Shown: piece after piece, positions 30,378-39,254 of the stretch
How the letters are laid out: every line of letters starts with the position of its first letter
Position numbering within the stretch: the stretch's first letter is position 1
NCBI RefSeq assembly: GCF_030682035.1
Contig: NZ_JAUXQZ010000037.1
Span: 1 to 64,000 of the forward strand
Direction of reading: 5' to 3'
From: Brevundimonas sp.
GTDB lineage: Bacteria > Pseudomonadota > Alphaproteobacteria > Caulobacterales > Caulobacteraceae
DNA: 64,000 nt
The notes under the pieces: model-generated
What the model was told of the DNA's origin: nothing
Database searches by the model: none
What the model saw: the letters and a program-made list of their open reading frames with translations, nothing else
Made by a program: the position numbers and the translations under genes

Positions 30378-30566
30378 TCAGCAATCCTGTTTGCGCTCGG
30401 TCGATGCGGCGAGCACTGCGGCGGACGGGCTGTCGCCGCAATCACGAACGCGATGGATTTCCCGCTGGGGCGTCTGTCGGGCGTCGAGGTCCACGCCGAA
30501 CTGCGACAAGGCCGCAGCGGCCAGCATGGCGACGAACCCTGCGATGAACTCGATCAGCGCTTGCAT
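30378..30566 (-). CDS. 62-residue small membrane protein
   Basis: ATG at 30566 preceded by AAGGGGGATCGGCG, a good ribosome-binding site 6 bases away. MQALIEFIAGFVAMLAAAAL is one hydrophobic span, then SQFGVDLDARQTPQREIH and a Cys-containing tail. No family recognised. The span plus SD sequence support a real gene, but no homologue was checked. It is read leftward toward tipN with 127 bases between them. Confidence 0.5.
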   Translation of the reverse strand: MQALIEFIAGFVAMLAAAALSQFGVDLDARQTPQREIHRVRDCGDSPSAAVLAASTERKQDC

Positions 30567-30757
30567 CGCCGATCCCCCTTGCCCGACTGACGGCGGTTCT
30601 TATGCCCTTAAAACCGCGTTCGGACAATCCGGGCCCACATGAACAAAGCGTCACCATTGACCCGGTGCGCATCGACGTGGAACGGAAGTCGCCGGCACGC
30701 GTCCTGTAGAGCTTGGGCGCACACATCGCCGTCACGCGAATCGGCCAGACCTGCGCC

Positions 30758-32224
30758 ATGAACGAACCGGGGCACGACCAGAGCCACAGCCTGCTGACGC
30801 CGGGCCGCAACTGCTGGCGGGTCGAGACGGCGGAGCGGTTCGCGGTCCTGATGGAGAACGCGGCCTATTTTGACGCCCTGCGTTCGGCCCTGAGGAAGGC
30901 GCGCCGATCAATCGTCATCCTTGGCTGGCAGTTCGATCCCCGCACACGGCTGGATCCGCAGAGCTCGCATGATGATCATCAGGCCCAGATCGGACACCAG
31001 CTCCGCATGCTCGTGAAAGCCCATCCGGAGCTGGACGTGCGGCTATTGATCTGGAAATCGCCGCTCCTGATCGCCGCGTCACAGGGCTTCTACCCGCACA
31101 GAGCGCAAGGCTGGTTTCGCAAGCGGATGGTGGAGTTCCGGCTCGATCCGCCGCCGACGTTCGGCGCCTGCCACCACCAGAAGGTCATCATTATCGACGA
31201 CGCCCTAGCGTTCTGCGGCGGCGGAGACATCTCGACGGATCGGTGGGATTCCGAGGAGCATCTGGATGGCGATCCTCGCCGCTGTCAGCCGTCCGGCCTG
31301 ATTCCGTCGCCCCGTCATGAGGTGATGGCGGTTATGGACGGGGCCGCCGCGAGGGCGTTGGGCGACCTCGCCCGGGAACGCTGGTTCCGGTCCACTGGCG
31401 AGAGGACCATCGCCCACGAGGCTGACAGCGACCCTTGGCCTGATGGCCTTGAACCCGATCTGCACCAGACGCCGGTGGCCATCGCCCGCACCGAACCGGC
31501 TGCGGCCGGGCGAGCCGAGGTCCGCGAGAACGAGGCCCTTCACCTCGACGCTATCCGGCGCGCGAAACGGCTGATCTATATGGAGAACCAGTATTTCACC
31601 TCGCCTGTCATAGCCGAAGCCCTGGCGGCGCGGCTCACCGAAGAGGACGGACCCGAGATCGTGTTGGTCTCGACCGGAACCAGTCCCAGCTGGTTCGACC
31701 GGATCACCATGGATACGGCCCGCTCCGAAATCCTGTTTCGGCTGGAACAGGCCGATCGCCACAACCGCTTCTTCGCCTTCACCCCCCATACGCGCGAAGG
31801 CGAGCGGATCATCGTCCACGCCAAGGTCTCGGTCTATGACGACGCCGTGCTGCGCATCGGCTCGACCAACCTGAATAACCGGTCGTTCGGCTTCGACACG
31901 GAATGCGACATCGCCGCTGAGCCGACGGACGCCGTCGGCCGGGACGCCGTTCGCCGGTTCCGCCAGCGCACCATCGGGCACTGGATCGGCGTCAGCGGCG
32001 AGGCCTTCGGCGCGGTCGAGGCCATCACCGGAACGGTTGGGGAGGCGATCCACCGGTTCGACAACGGTCGAATGAAGGTGCTCGGGGCTGAGCCGCCGTC
32101 GCGGGTCGAGCGCATCATCGCCGAGTTCCAACTGGGAGATCCGACCTCGACGCGGGACGCCTTTCGTCCGTGGAAACGGCGCACCCGGTCGCACCGCACC
32201 CTGCCGTCGCCTATGGAACCCTGA
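30758..32224 (+). CDS. Phospholipase D-like / cardiolipin synthase-type protein
   Basis: 488 residues from ATG 30758; the frame start at 30713 lacks an SD sequence. Two HKD motifs are clear: HQKVIIIDDALAFCGGGD (His140, Lys142) and HAKVSVYDDAVLRIGSTNLN with the Asn/Gly/Ser group after each. A middle segment MENQYFTSPVI is characteristic of the cardiolipin synthase subgroup. The enzymes form or cleave phosphodiester bonds of membrane lipids. No membrane span or signal peptide is seen, so it may be cytosolic or peripheral. The stop overlaps the convergent endonuclease/phosphatase gene by 14 bases. Confidence 0.85.
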   Translation: MNEPGHDQSHSLLTPGRNCWRVETAERFAVLMENAAYFDALRSALRKARRSIVILGWQFDPRTRLDPQSSHDDHQAQIGHQLRMLVKAHPELDVRLLIWKSPLLIAASQGFYPHRAQGWFRKRMVEFRLDPPPTFGACHHQKVIIIDDALAFCGGGDISTDRWDSEEHLDGDPRRCQPSGLIPSPRHEVMAVMDGAAARALGDLARERWFRSTGERTIAHEADSDPWPDGLEPDLHQTPVAIARTEPAAAGRAEVRENEALHLDAIRRAKRLIYMENQYFTSPVIAEALAARLTEEDGPEIVLVSTGTSPSWFDRITMDTARSEILFRLEQADRHNRFFAFTPHTREGERIIVHAKVSVYDDAVLRIGSTNLNNRSFGFDTECDIAAEPTDAVGRDAVRRFRQRTIGHWIGVSGEAFGAVEAITGTVGEAIHRFDNGRMKVLGAEPPSRVERIIAEFQLGDPTSTRDAFRPWKRRTRSHRTLPSPMEP

Positions 32225-32948
32225 TCTCGAAATCGATGATCAGCGGAAGATGGTCCGACGCCATCCTGGCAAGGGGAGAGAAGGGCGCCCTCACCGCCGT
32301 CACCAGCAACTCCGGACTGGTGAAACAGTGGTCGATCCGGATGGCCGGAAAGCTGGACGGAAACGTCTTGACCGAGGGCTTAAGCCCCAGACTGCGCTGA
32401 CAGTCGGCCAGCCGCCGGGCCAGCGTCTGATACGGTCGGGTGACCGAGGTCGCGTTGAAGTCGCCGGTCAGCAGGGTCGGCCCGACGCAGTCCGGATGGC
32501 CCAGCCAGTCCGGCCCGACCAACGCCGCCGCCTGCAACCGCTGCTCGCGCGGTACAAGGCCCAGGTGGGTGTTGATGACATTCAGTTCGACGCCGTCGAA
32601 GTCGATCACCGCCCATATTGCGCCGCGCGGCTCAAGACCCGGCACGCCGCGAATCGTCGGCAATGGTCCGGACTTTACCAGTCGCTCGGGCCGAAGGGTC
32701 AGAACGGCGTCGCCGTACTGTTCGGCCTCAACGCGCATTGCGGCGTGGAAATGGAAGCTCATGGCCAGGCCATCGGCGATCGCCTGGGCTTGGTCGACAT
32801 AGCCCGTGCGGGCGCGGCCCACGTCCAGCTCCTGCAGGCAGACGATGTCGGGCTCATGCTCGGCGATCACGCCCACGACGCGGGCCACGTCGAGCTTGCG
32901 ATCGACGCCGACGCAGCGGTGAACATTGTAGGTCAGCAGACGGGGCAT
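32211..32948 (-). CDS. Endonuclease/exonuclease/phosphatase family protein
   Basis: 245 residues from ATG 32948 (MPRLLTYNVHRCVGVD). EEP fold motifs: LTYNVHRC, DIVCLQELD (metal Glu), INTHLGLVPREQR, LLTGDFNATSV (GDFN), IDHCFTSPEL and SDHLPLIIDFEI (catalytic His). Relatives act on phosphodiesters in nucleic acids, lipids or phosphoinositides; pairing head-on with the PLD-like gene suggests lipid or nucleic-acid phosphodiesters, but this is only context. 82 bases separate it from the TPM gene upstream. Confidence 0.85.
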   Translation of the reverse strand: MPRLLTYNVHRCVGVDRKLDVARVVGVIAEHEPDIVCLQELDVGRARTGYVDQAQAIADGLAMSFHFHAAMRVEAEQYGDAVLTLRPERLVKSGPLPTIRGVPGLEPRGAIWAVIDFDGVELNVINTHLGLVPREQRLQAAALVGPDWLGHPDCVGPTLLTGDFNATSVTRPYQTLARRLADCQRSLGLKPSVKTFPSSFPAIRIDHCFTSPELLVTAVRAPFSPLARMASDHLPLIIDFEIRVP

Positions 32949-33030
32949 GACGTCCTGGAAACGGGCCGGGCGGCGGTCAGGCCAATACCACGGCGAATAC
33001 GACACCAAAGCGGCGACGGGCGACCTCGGT

Positions 33031-33723
33031 TCAGATCAGGACCAGCCGATCCTCGATCTCATTGGGGTTTACCGGTCGCGGGGGAAAATGCTCGGCCAGA
33101 ACGTCGCCGCACAGGCCAATCGCAACTTCGAAGCCGGCGGCCGGATCCCCGTTCTTCATGCCTTTGGCCAGCGCCTCGACGGCGTCGGCCCAGACGGCCT
33201 GATCGACCTTGCTGTGGATGCCTTCATCGGCGACGATCTCGACTTGATGGTCCGACAGGGCGGCGAAGATCAGCACGCCGGTCCGCTCGTGCGTCATGTG
33301 CAGGCCGTGGGCCAGAAACTGCTCCATAGCTGCGCGGCGGACTCGCGCTCGTCGCACGCTGCGCGGCGTGACGATACGCCGAACGCCCGGGATCGAATTC
33401 AGCAGGAAGACGGTCACGAAGACCGCCGACTGGATCAGGGCGTAGGCGGCCAACGACTGGCCTACCACCACATCGGTTGAGGACAGATGGGCGGCCTGCC
33501 AACCGTCTCCCAAGCCCGGAACCCAGGCGGGATCAAAGCCGAACGGGATCAGGCCCAGCGGCAGCAGCAGAGCCGCGGCCGCCGCCCAACCGAGTGAGAT
33601 GTCGCGATAGGACGAGACTTGTCGCGCCAGAACGCAGAAGATTTCGCCAGAAGTCTTCGCCTCAGCCGCCGCGATTGCGGCCCCGATGCGGCTCTGAACC
33701 TGGGGAGTCAGCTTGATCACCAT
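33031..33723 (-). CDS. TPM-domain membrane protein
   Basis: 230 residues. The N-terminus SRIGAAIAAAEAKTSGEIFCVLARQVSSY is a TPM start, with hydrophobic segments around 46-64 and 92-112, then RRAAMEQFLAHGLHMTHERTGVLIFAALSDHQVEIVADEGI, in parts, the core of the TPM fold. No GGG tail. Its start overlaps the upstream YgcG-like gene by seven bases. TPM proteins are associated with membrane-bound repair or stress functions in other bacteria; here no activity is assigned. Confidence 0.8.
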   Translation of the reverse strand: MVIKLTPQVQSRIGAAIAAAEAKTSGEIFCVLARQVSSYRDISLGWAAAAALLLPLGLIPFGFDPAWVPGLGDGWQAAHLSSTDVVVGQSLAAYALIQSAVFVTVFLLNSIPGVRRIVTPRSVRRARVRRAAMEQFLAHGLHMTHERTGVLIFAALSDHQVEIVADEGIHSKVDQAVWADAVEALAKGMKNGDPAAGFEVAIGLCGDVLAEHFPPRPVNPNEIEDRLVLI

Positions 33724-34535
33724 CCGCCCGATGCTCCCCCGCCGCCGAAACTCCCGCCGCCCCCGCTAAAACCTCCACCGCCTCCGCCAAATCCACCGCC
33801 GCCGCCACGGCCGCTGCTTCTCAGTGCTTCCGCGGCGGCCCAGAGCAGTATGGGACCGACGCCGCTGGGCCGTCTGCGACCCCGCCCCCCGCCTCCGCCG
33901 ATCATGGCCAGGATCATCAGGATGAAGATTACGGCGATCACCACCCCGACGCCGATCGGCGCCTCGGATCGGGGTCGTTCGGCCGCCGCGGCGCGGGCCT
34001 GCGCCTCGGCCGGGTCCAGCCTCAGCTGGCGGTCGATGGCGTCGACACCCTGTTCGATGCCGCGCTCGAAATGACCTTCGCGGAAGGAGGGCAGAATCTC
34101 GTTCTGGATGATCAAGGCGGACAAGGCGTCGGTCAGAACGGGTTCGAGGCCGTAGCCGACCTCGATCCTGACCTTGCGTTCGCGGGGCGCGACGATGAGC
34201 AGGACGCCGTTGTTTTTCTCAGCCTGACCGATGCCCCAGGCGCGGCCGAGCTGATAGCCATATTCCTCGATCTCATAGCCTTGCAGGTCGGGCACGGTGA
34301 CGACCACGACTTGATCGGTCGTGTCGCGTTCAAGCGCCTCCAGCTTGGCGGCCAGCGCCGATTCCTTGGCGTCGGAGACCAGGTCGCCGTGATCGATGAT
34401 CCGCCCGTTCAGAGGCGGAAAGGTCGGACCGGCGGCCAAGGCCGGAACCACGGCCCCCAGCCAGACAACGGCCAGCAGGGCCGCCATCAGGCCCGCGGCC
34501 TTGATCATAAAAGAACCAGGAAGGCTGCGGATCAC
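33717..34535 (-). CDS. YgcG-type TPM-domain protein with glycine-rich tail
   Basis: 272 residues. Signal peptide (MIKAAGLMAALLAVVWLGAV, cut near AALAAG), TPM domain with GRIIDHGDLVSDAKESALAAKLEAL, TDQVVVVTVPDLQG and ALIIQNEILPSFREGHFERGI, one late membrane span (IGVGVVIAVIFILMILAMI) and a C-terminal tail of Gly, Phe and Ser (GGGGGFGGGGGGF...). The GTG at 34535 overlaps the lemA stop (GTGA); ATG 34508 is an alternative without an SD sequence. Usually found with LemA, as here. Confidence 0.85.
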   Translation of the reverse strand: MIRSLPGSFMIKAAGLMAALLAVVWLGAVVPALAAGPTFPPLNGRIIDHGDLVSDAKESALAAKLEALERDTTDQVVVVTVPDLQGYEIEEYGYQLGRAWGIGQAEKNNGVLLIVAPRERKVRIEVGYGLEPVLTDALSALIIQNEILPSFREGHFERGIEQGVDAIDRQLRLDPAEAQARAAAAERPRSEAPIGVGVVIAVIFILMILAMIGGGGGRGRRRPSGVGPILLWAAAEALRSSGRGGGGGFGGGGGGFSGGGGSFGGGGASGGW

Positions 34536-35203
34536 TGCGCCGCCGGGGCCGCACCGGGCGCGACGGCAGGTGCTGCGCCGCCGGGCTGAGCGGGATTCAG
34601 AGCGTCGAAATTGACCCCCGGTGCGGTCTGGGCGGCCGCGGTCGCCGAGAACAGCTGCATCGGCTCGGAGCCGCCGTGGATGGTGTTGGCCCAGATCACC
34701 GTGGGGAAGGTGCGCAGCGAGGTGTTGTAGTCGCGCACGGCCTCATTGTAGTCGCGCCGCGCGACGGCGATGCGGTTCTCGGTGCCTTCCAGCTGGGACT
34801 GCAGGGCGATGAAATTCTGGTTCGACTTGATGTCGGGATATCGCTCCACGACCAGCAACAGCCGCGACAGCGCCTGCGAGAGTTGGCCTTGGGCGGCCTG
34901 ATAGCGCCGGAAGGCGGCCGGGTCGTTCAGCGTCTCGGGCGTGACCGTCACACCGGTGGCCTGCGCCCGGGCCTCGATCACCTGGGTCAGGGTGGTCCGC
35001 TCGGCGATGGCCGCGCCCTGGACGGTCGCCACCAGGTTGGGGATCAGGTCAGCGCGGCGCTGGTACTGTGACTGGACATCGGCCCATCTGGACTTGGCCG
35101 CCTCCTCCTTGGTCGGGATGGCGTTGATCCCGCAGCCTGTGATGGCGGGCGTCAGGATGACGACGGCCGCAAGGGCCGAAACACGGGGCGAGAAGCGGAT
35201 CAT
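34532..35203 (-). CDS. lemA: LemA-family protein
   Basis: 223 residues from ATG 35203, preceded by CAGGAGACGTCG. Lipoprotein-like N-terminus (MIRFSPRVSALAAVVILTPA, then ITGCG), followed by the LemA core: WADVQSQYQRRADLIPNLV, ERTTLTQVIEARAQATG, LSRLLLVVERYPDIKSNQNF, LEGTENRIAVARRDYNEAV, YNTSLRTFP. The C-terminus has a Pro/Ala-rich tail. LemA-type proteins sit in the membrane with helical bundles outside; their role is unknown. It starts the lemA-tpm-tpm cluster. Confidence 0.92.
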   Translation of the reverse strand: MIRFSPRVSALAAVVILTPAITGCGINAIPTKEEAAKSRWADVQSQYQRRADLIPNLVATVQGAAIAERTTLTQVIEARAQATGVTVTPETLNDPAAFRRYQAAQGQLSQALSRLLLVVERYPDIKSNQNFIALQSQLEGTENRIAVARRDYNEAVRDYNTSLRTFPTVIWANTIHGGSEPMQLFSATAAAQTAPGVNFDALNPAQPGGAAPAVAPGAAPAAQ

Positions 35204-35255
35204 CGACGTCTCCTGACGGGCCAGAGTCCGACTATCGGGGTTCAATGGCGACGGT

Positions 35256-36179
35256 TCAAGCGTCCAGAGGCTCGGGCGCGACGCCGACCGACCGGCAGGC
35301 GGCCGTATAGGTGTTGGCCAGCAGGCAAGCGATGGTCATCGGCCCTACGCCTCCCGGCACGGGCGTGATCCGTCCGGCGACCGCGGATGCCTCGCCGAGG
35401 GCGACGTCGCCCACCAGCCGGGTCTTGCCTTCGGACGCCTTGATCGGGTCGCGCGACGGTACGCGATTGATGCCGACGTCGATCACGGTCGCGCCCGGCT
35501 TGATCCAGTCGCCGCGCACCATCTCCGGACGGCCGACGGCGGCGACCAGAATGTCAGCGGTGCGGCACAGGGCCGGGAGGTCACGGGTCCGGGAATGGGC
35601 CACGGTCACGGTGCAGCTCTCGGCCAGCAGCAACTGCGCCATCGGCTTGCCGACGATGTTGGAGCGGCCGACGATGACGGCGTTCAGCCCGGACAGGTCG
35701 CCCCGTTCGGCCTTCAGCAGCATCAGACAGCCCAGTGGCGTGCAGGGGACCAGCCCCGGCAGGCCGACCGCCAGCCGCCCGACGTTGACGACGTGGAAGC
35801 CGTCCACGTCCTTGTCCGGATCGATCGCGCCCAGCACGGCCGCACTGTCGATGTGACGGGGCAAGGGCAACTGGACCAGGATGCCGTGGATGCCGGCGTC
35901 GGCGTTCAGCGTGGCGATCAGCGCCAGCAAGTCGGCCTCGGAGGTTGTGTCGGCGAGGCGGTGAGTGTCGGACCGCATGCCTGCGCGCTGGGTCGTTTCG
36001 CCCTTGTTGCGGACATAGACCTGGCTGGCCGGGTCCTCGCCGACAATGACGACGGCCAGGCCAGGCTTGACCCCGTGCGCCGCTTCCAGCCGCGCCGAAG
36101 CGGCTGCGACGCGCTCCACCAGGCCGGCCGCGAAGGCCTTGCCGTCGATCAGGGTCGCGCGGGCGGGGTCGGCCGTCAT
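35256..36179 (-). CDS. folD: FolD, methylene-THF dehydrogenase/cyclohydrolase
   Basis: 307 residues. Bifunctional enzyme converting 5,10-methylene-THF to 10-formyl-THF. The substrate block [23 protein letters not shown] includes the catalytic Lys, [16 protein letters not shown] and [12 protein letters not shown] follow, then the NADP site [18 protein letters not shown] and the end [21 protein letters not shown]. All family motifs are intact. It is read leftward, 52 bases ahead of lemA. Confidence 0.96.
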   Translation of the reverse strand: MTADPARATLIDGKAFAAGLVERVAAASARLEAAHGVKPGLAVVIVGEDPASQVYVRNKGETTQRAGMRSDTHRLADTTSEADLLALIATLNADAGIHGILVQLPLPRHIDSAAVLGAIDPDKDVDGFHVVNVGRLAVGLPGLVPCTPLGCLMLLKAERGDLSGLNAVIVGRSNIVGKPMAQLLLAESCTVTVAHSRTRDLPALCRTADILVAAVGRPEMVRGDWIKPGATVIDVGINRVPSRDPIKASEGKTRLVGDVALGEASAVAGRITPVPGGVGPMTIACLLANTYTAACRSVGVAPEPLDA

Positions 36180-36278
36180 GGATTTCGGCTCCGGTCGTCA
36201 GGAATCGTGCGGTCGCCGCGATTTACAGAGGGCGCGGTTCGGCGTCTATGATCAGACTTGCATTCAGGGGGATTATCC

Positions 36279-38105
36279 ATGCGCCGTAAGACCATTCTCG
36301 TCGCTGTCAGCCTGCTGGCGTTGTCGGTTGCAGCGCCGGTGCTGGCCCAGCAAGCGGAGACCCTGTCTCCCGGCCGGACCGTCGAGGGTCAGATCGCGGA
36401 CGGAGACGGCACAGCGGCCGATGACGCCTATCGCTACGACGACTATCTGATCCGCGCCCGCGCCGGCCAGAGGATGGAAGCCGTCATGCGCTCAGAGGCG
36501 TTCGACGCCTATCTCGAGGTGTTCCATCAGGGCGACGCCGAGGCCATGGCCAGCGACGACGACGGTCTCGGCGAGGGCACCCACTCGCGGCTTCGTTTCA
36601 CGGCGGATCGGGCCGGAACCTATGTGCTTCGGGCCCGGACACTGTCGGGGATCGAGGGCGGGGCCTACACCCTTGGTCTGACGCAACGTCCGCCGGCGGG
36701 TCGTGCGCCGCGGCCCACGGGCATCCGCGTCGGCCAGTCGATCCAGGGCGCGTTGACGGCCGGCGATCCGGAGAGCGAAGGCGGCCAGGCCTATGACGCC
36801 TACGCCTTCCGGGCCCGCGCAGGGGACCGGTTCAGCATCGACCTGAGTTCGGAGGCCTTCGATTCCGTGGTCCGGGTCGGTCAGATGCGAGCCGGCGAGT
36901 TCAACGAACTGGCCATGAACGACGACACCCTGGAGACGGGCCTCAATTCGCGCCTGATCTTCACGGCGGCGGCGGGCGGCGACTACATCATCCGGGCGAC
37001 GCCGCTGAGTCCGGGTGACGAGGGCACCTATACGCTGGCCCTGGCGCGCGGGCCGGAGTTGGCCGCCGCCCAGGCCCTAGAGATCGGCGGTTCGGTCAAC
37101 GGATCGCTCGCCGAGGGCGACGGCAAGGGCGCGGACGGCGCCACCGCCGACGTCTACCAGTTCTCCGGACAGGAGGGTCAGCGCGTCCGCATCGACATGA
37201 GTTCGGAGGAATTTGACACATATGTCGAGCTGTTCGACGCCAACCACGTCAGCCTGGCCGAGGACGACGACGGCGCGGCCGAGGGCACCAATTCCCGGCT
37301 GACCTTCACCTTGCCGCGATCGGGCGTCTATTTCATCGAAGCGCGCGCCTTCACCGAAGCGACGGGCGGCTATTCGCTGTCGGTTTCCGAGGTCGAGCCG
37401 GAGAAGGCTCCCGAGACGCTGGCTTTCGGCTCGCTGATCCAGGGCGAGATCAGCGAGGCCGATCCGACCGATAGCGAGGACCGCGGCTTTGACGCCTTTG
37501 CCTTCAGCGGCGTCGCGGGCCAGCGGGTGCAGGCGATCATGCGGTCCGGCGATTTCGATACCTATCTGCAGGTCGGCCGAGCGGGAACCGAGTTCGAAGC
37601 CCTCGCGTCCGATGACGATGGTCTCGGCGAGGGCACGGATTCCCGGCTCAGCTACACCCTGCCGGAAGACGGCGACTATGTGCTGCGCGTCTCGCCGCTG
37701 GGATCGGACGCAAAAGGCCTCTACGCCCTTGAACTGAACGACCGCGGACCGCAGCCGCAGCCGGGCAGCGTTCTGGTCGGGGCCACTGCGCGGGGCATTC
37801 TGACCGAGGCCGACGCCACCGCCGAGGACAACAGCTTCTACGACGCCTATCGGGTGACGTTGAAGGAGGACGAGAAACTGCTGATCACCATGGTCTCCAA
37901 TGAGGTCGACAGCTTCCTGGTCGTGGGGCGCGAGCAGGACGGCGGGGCCTTCGAAGTGCTGGGCTCGGACGACGACAGCCTGTCGGACACCCATGCCAAG
38001 CTGGAATGGACCGCGCCGGCGGACGGCGTCTATGAGGTCCGGGCCGGAACCTTCCAGCAGGGCCAGACGGGGGCCTATGCCCTCAACGTCGAGAAGCAGC
38101 CGTAA
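36279..38105 (+). CDS. Secreted protein with five PPC-like beta repeats
   Basis: 608 residues from ATG 36279, with GGGGGA eight bases upstream. Signal peptide MRRKTILVAVSLLALSVAAP, cut after VLAQ. The rest is five similar units of about 110-120 residues, each opening with a G.L..GD segment (VEGQIADGDG, IQGALTAGDP, VNGSLAEGDG, IQGEISEADP, ARGILTEADA), then a conserved F/V.S..FD.YL strand, an acidic loop (SDDDGLGEGTHSRL, NDDTLETGLNSRL, EDDDGAAEGTNSRL, SDDDGLGEGTDSRL, SDDDSLSDTHAKL) and a final Y.L strand. These match bacterial pre-peptidase C-terminal domains. No peptidase domain precedes them. The acidic loops may bind calcium. Probably periplasmic or extracellular. Confidence 0.8.
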   Translation: MRRKTILVAVSLLALSVAAPVLAQQAETLSPGRTVEGQIADGDGTAADDAYRYDDYLIRARAGQRMEAVMRSEAFDAYLEVFHQGDAEAMASDDDGLGEGTHSRLRFTADRAGTYVLRARTLSGIEGGAYTLGLTQRPPAGRAPRPTGIRVGQSIQGALTAGDPESEGGQAYDAYAFRARAGDRFSIDLSSEAFDSVVRVGQMRAGEFNELAMNDDTLETGLNSRLIFTAAAGGDYIIRATPLSPGDEGTYTLALARGPELAAAQALEIGGSVNGSLAEGDGKGADGATADVYQFSGQEGQRVRIDMSSEEFDTYVELFDANHVSLAEDDDGAAEGTNSRLTFTLPRSGVYFIEARAFTEATGGYSLSVSEVEPEKAPETLAFGSLIQGEISEADPTDSEDRGFDAFAFSGVAGQRVQAIMRSGDFDTYLQVGRAGTEFEALASDDDGLGEGTDSRLSYTLPEDGDYVLRVSPLGSDAKGLYALELNDRGPQPQPGSVLVGATARGILTEADATAEDNSFYDAYRVTLKEDEKLLITMVSNEVDSFLVVGREQDGGAFEVLGSDDDSLSDTHAKLEWTAPADGVYEVRAGTFQQGQTGAYALNVEKQP

Positions 38106-38143
38106 GGGATCGCCCCGGGCCCGCCGGACGCGTAGGGTGACGC

Positions 38144-39166
38144 GTGTCCGAAATCGTGAACCGCAAGGATCAGCACCTCGACGTCATCCTCGCGGGGAGG
38201 GCGGCCCATGGGCTGGACAGCGGCTTCGGCGATGTTCGCTTCGTGCATGAGGCCTTGCCGGATCTGGATCACGGCAAGATCGACCTCGGGACCGACTTCC
38301 TCGGCCGACGGCTGAAGGCGCCCTTGTTGATCAGTTCGATGACCGGCGGGCCGGCGCGGGCCGAGGCGATCAACGCCCGGCTGGCCGAGGCGGCGCAGCA
38401 TCTGGGCATCGCCCTGGCCGTCGGCTCGCAGCGCGCGGCGCTGGACGCGGAGGGCGCGACGCCCGGGTTGGATATGGCCCTGCGGCTCAGGGCGCCCGAC
38501 ACGCCGATTCTGGCCAATATCGGCGCGGCCCAGCTGATCCGGGGCTTCGGCGTCGACGAGGCGCGGCGGGTGCTGGACATGATCGCCGCCGACGCCCTGA
38601 TCGTGCATCTGAACCCGCTGCAGGAGGCCTGCCAGCCCGAGGGCGACCGCGACTGGTGGGGTGTGGGCGCGGCGTTGGAGGCGCTGGTCAAGGCGATCGA
38701 CGCGCCGGTGGTGGTCAAGGAGACCGGGGCCGGGATCTCGGCGGCCACGGCCAAACGACTGTTCGCCATGGGCGTGGCGGCGGTCGATGTGGCCGGGGCA
38801 GGAGGCTCCAACTGGGCCACGGTCGAGGGCGAGCGGGCCGAGGGCGAGAGCGACAAGGCGCATGCCGCCGCCTTCGCCGACTGGGGCATCCCCACGGCGC
38901 GGGCCATCGCCGAAATCCGGGCGGCCTGTCCCAAGGGCGTGGTCATCGGCTCGGGCGGGATTCGCGACGGCGTCGAGGCGGCGAAAGCCATTCGGCTGGG
39001 CGCGGACATGGTGGGTCAGGCGACCGGGGTTCTGACGGCGGCGACGGTGTCGACCGAGGCGGTGGTGGAGCATTTCCAGACCGTCATCCGCCAGATGCGC
39101 ACCGTCTGCTTCTGCACCGGCTCGGCCAATTTGACGGCTTTGCGCAAGGCACCGCTTCAGCCGTGA
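38144..39166 (+). CDS. fni: Type 2 isopentenyl-diphosphate delta-isomerase
   Basis: 340 residues, FMN enzyme interconverting IPP and DMAPP. It starts with GTG (38144). NRKDQHLDVILAG, FVHEALPDLD, LLISSMTGGPARAEAINARLAEAAQ, GSQRAALD, ANIGAAQL, HLNPLQEACQPEGDRD and the flavin-phosphate site SGGIRDGVEAAKAIRLGADM, in parts, are family hallmarks. It supplies precursors for isoprenoids such as ubiquinone (a polyprenyl synthase gene is at 8434) and any carotenoids. A palindromic repeat follows. Confidence 0.95.
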   Translation: MSEIVNRKDQHLDVILAGRAAHGLDSGFGDVRFVHEALPDLDHGKIDLGTDFLGRRLKAPLLISSMTGGPARAEAINARLAEAAQHLGIALAVGSQRAALDAEGATPGLDMALRLRAPDTPILANIGAAQLIRGFGVDEARRVLDMIAADALIVHLNPLQEACQPEGDRDWWGVGAALEALVKAIDAPVVVKETGAGISAATAKRLFAMGVAAVDVAGAGGSNWATVEGERAEGESDKAHAAAFADWGIPTARAIAEIRAACPKGVVIGSGGIRDGVEAAKAIRLGADMVGQATGVLTAATVSTEAVVEHFQTVIRQMRTVCFCTGSANLTALRKAPLQP

Positions 39167-39200
39167 AGGGGCGAGAGTCTCCATCGCGCCTTCCCGCTTT

Positions 39201-39250
39201 CGTCATCCCCCGGTCTGCGCCGCGAAGGCGCGGTTTACCGGAGGATGACG
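39201..39250. repeat. Palindromic repeat between idi2 and hutH
   Basis: CGTCATCC (39201) pairs with GGATGACG (39250) around CCCGGT/ACCGG and an inner CGCCGCGAAGGCGCGG hairpin. It sits between two convergent stops and can act as a bidirectional transcript end. Confidence 0.65.
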
Positions 39251-39254
39251 GAAG

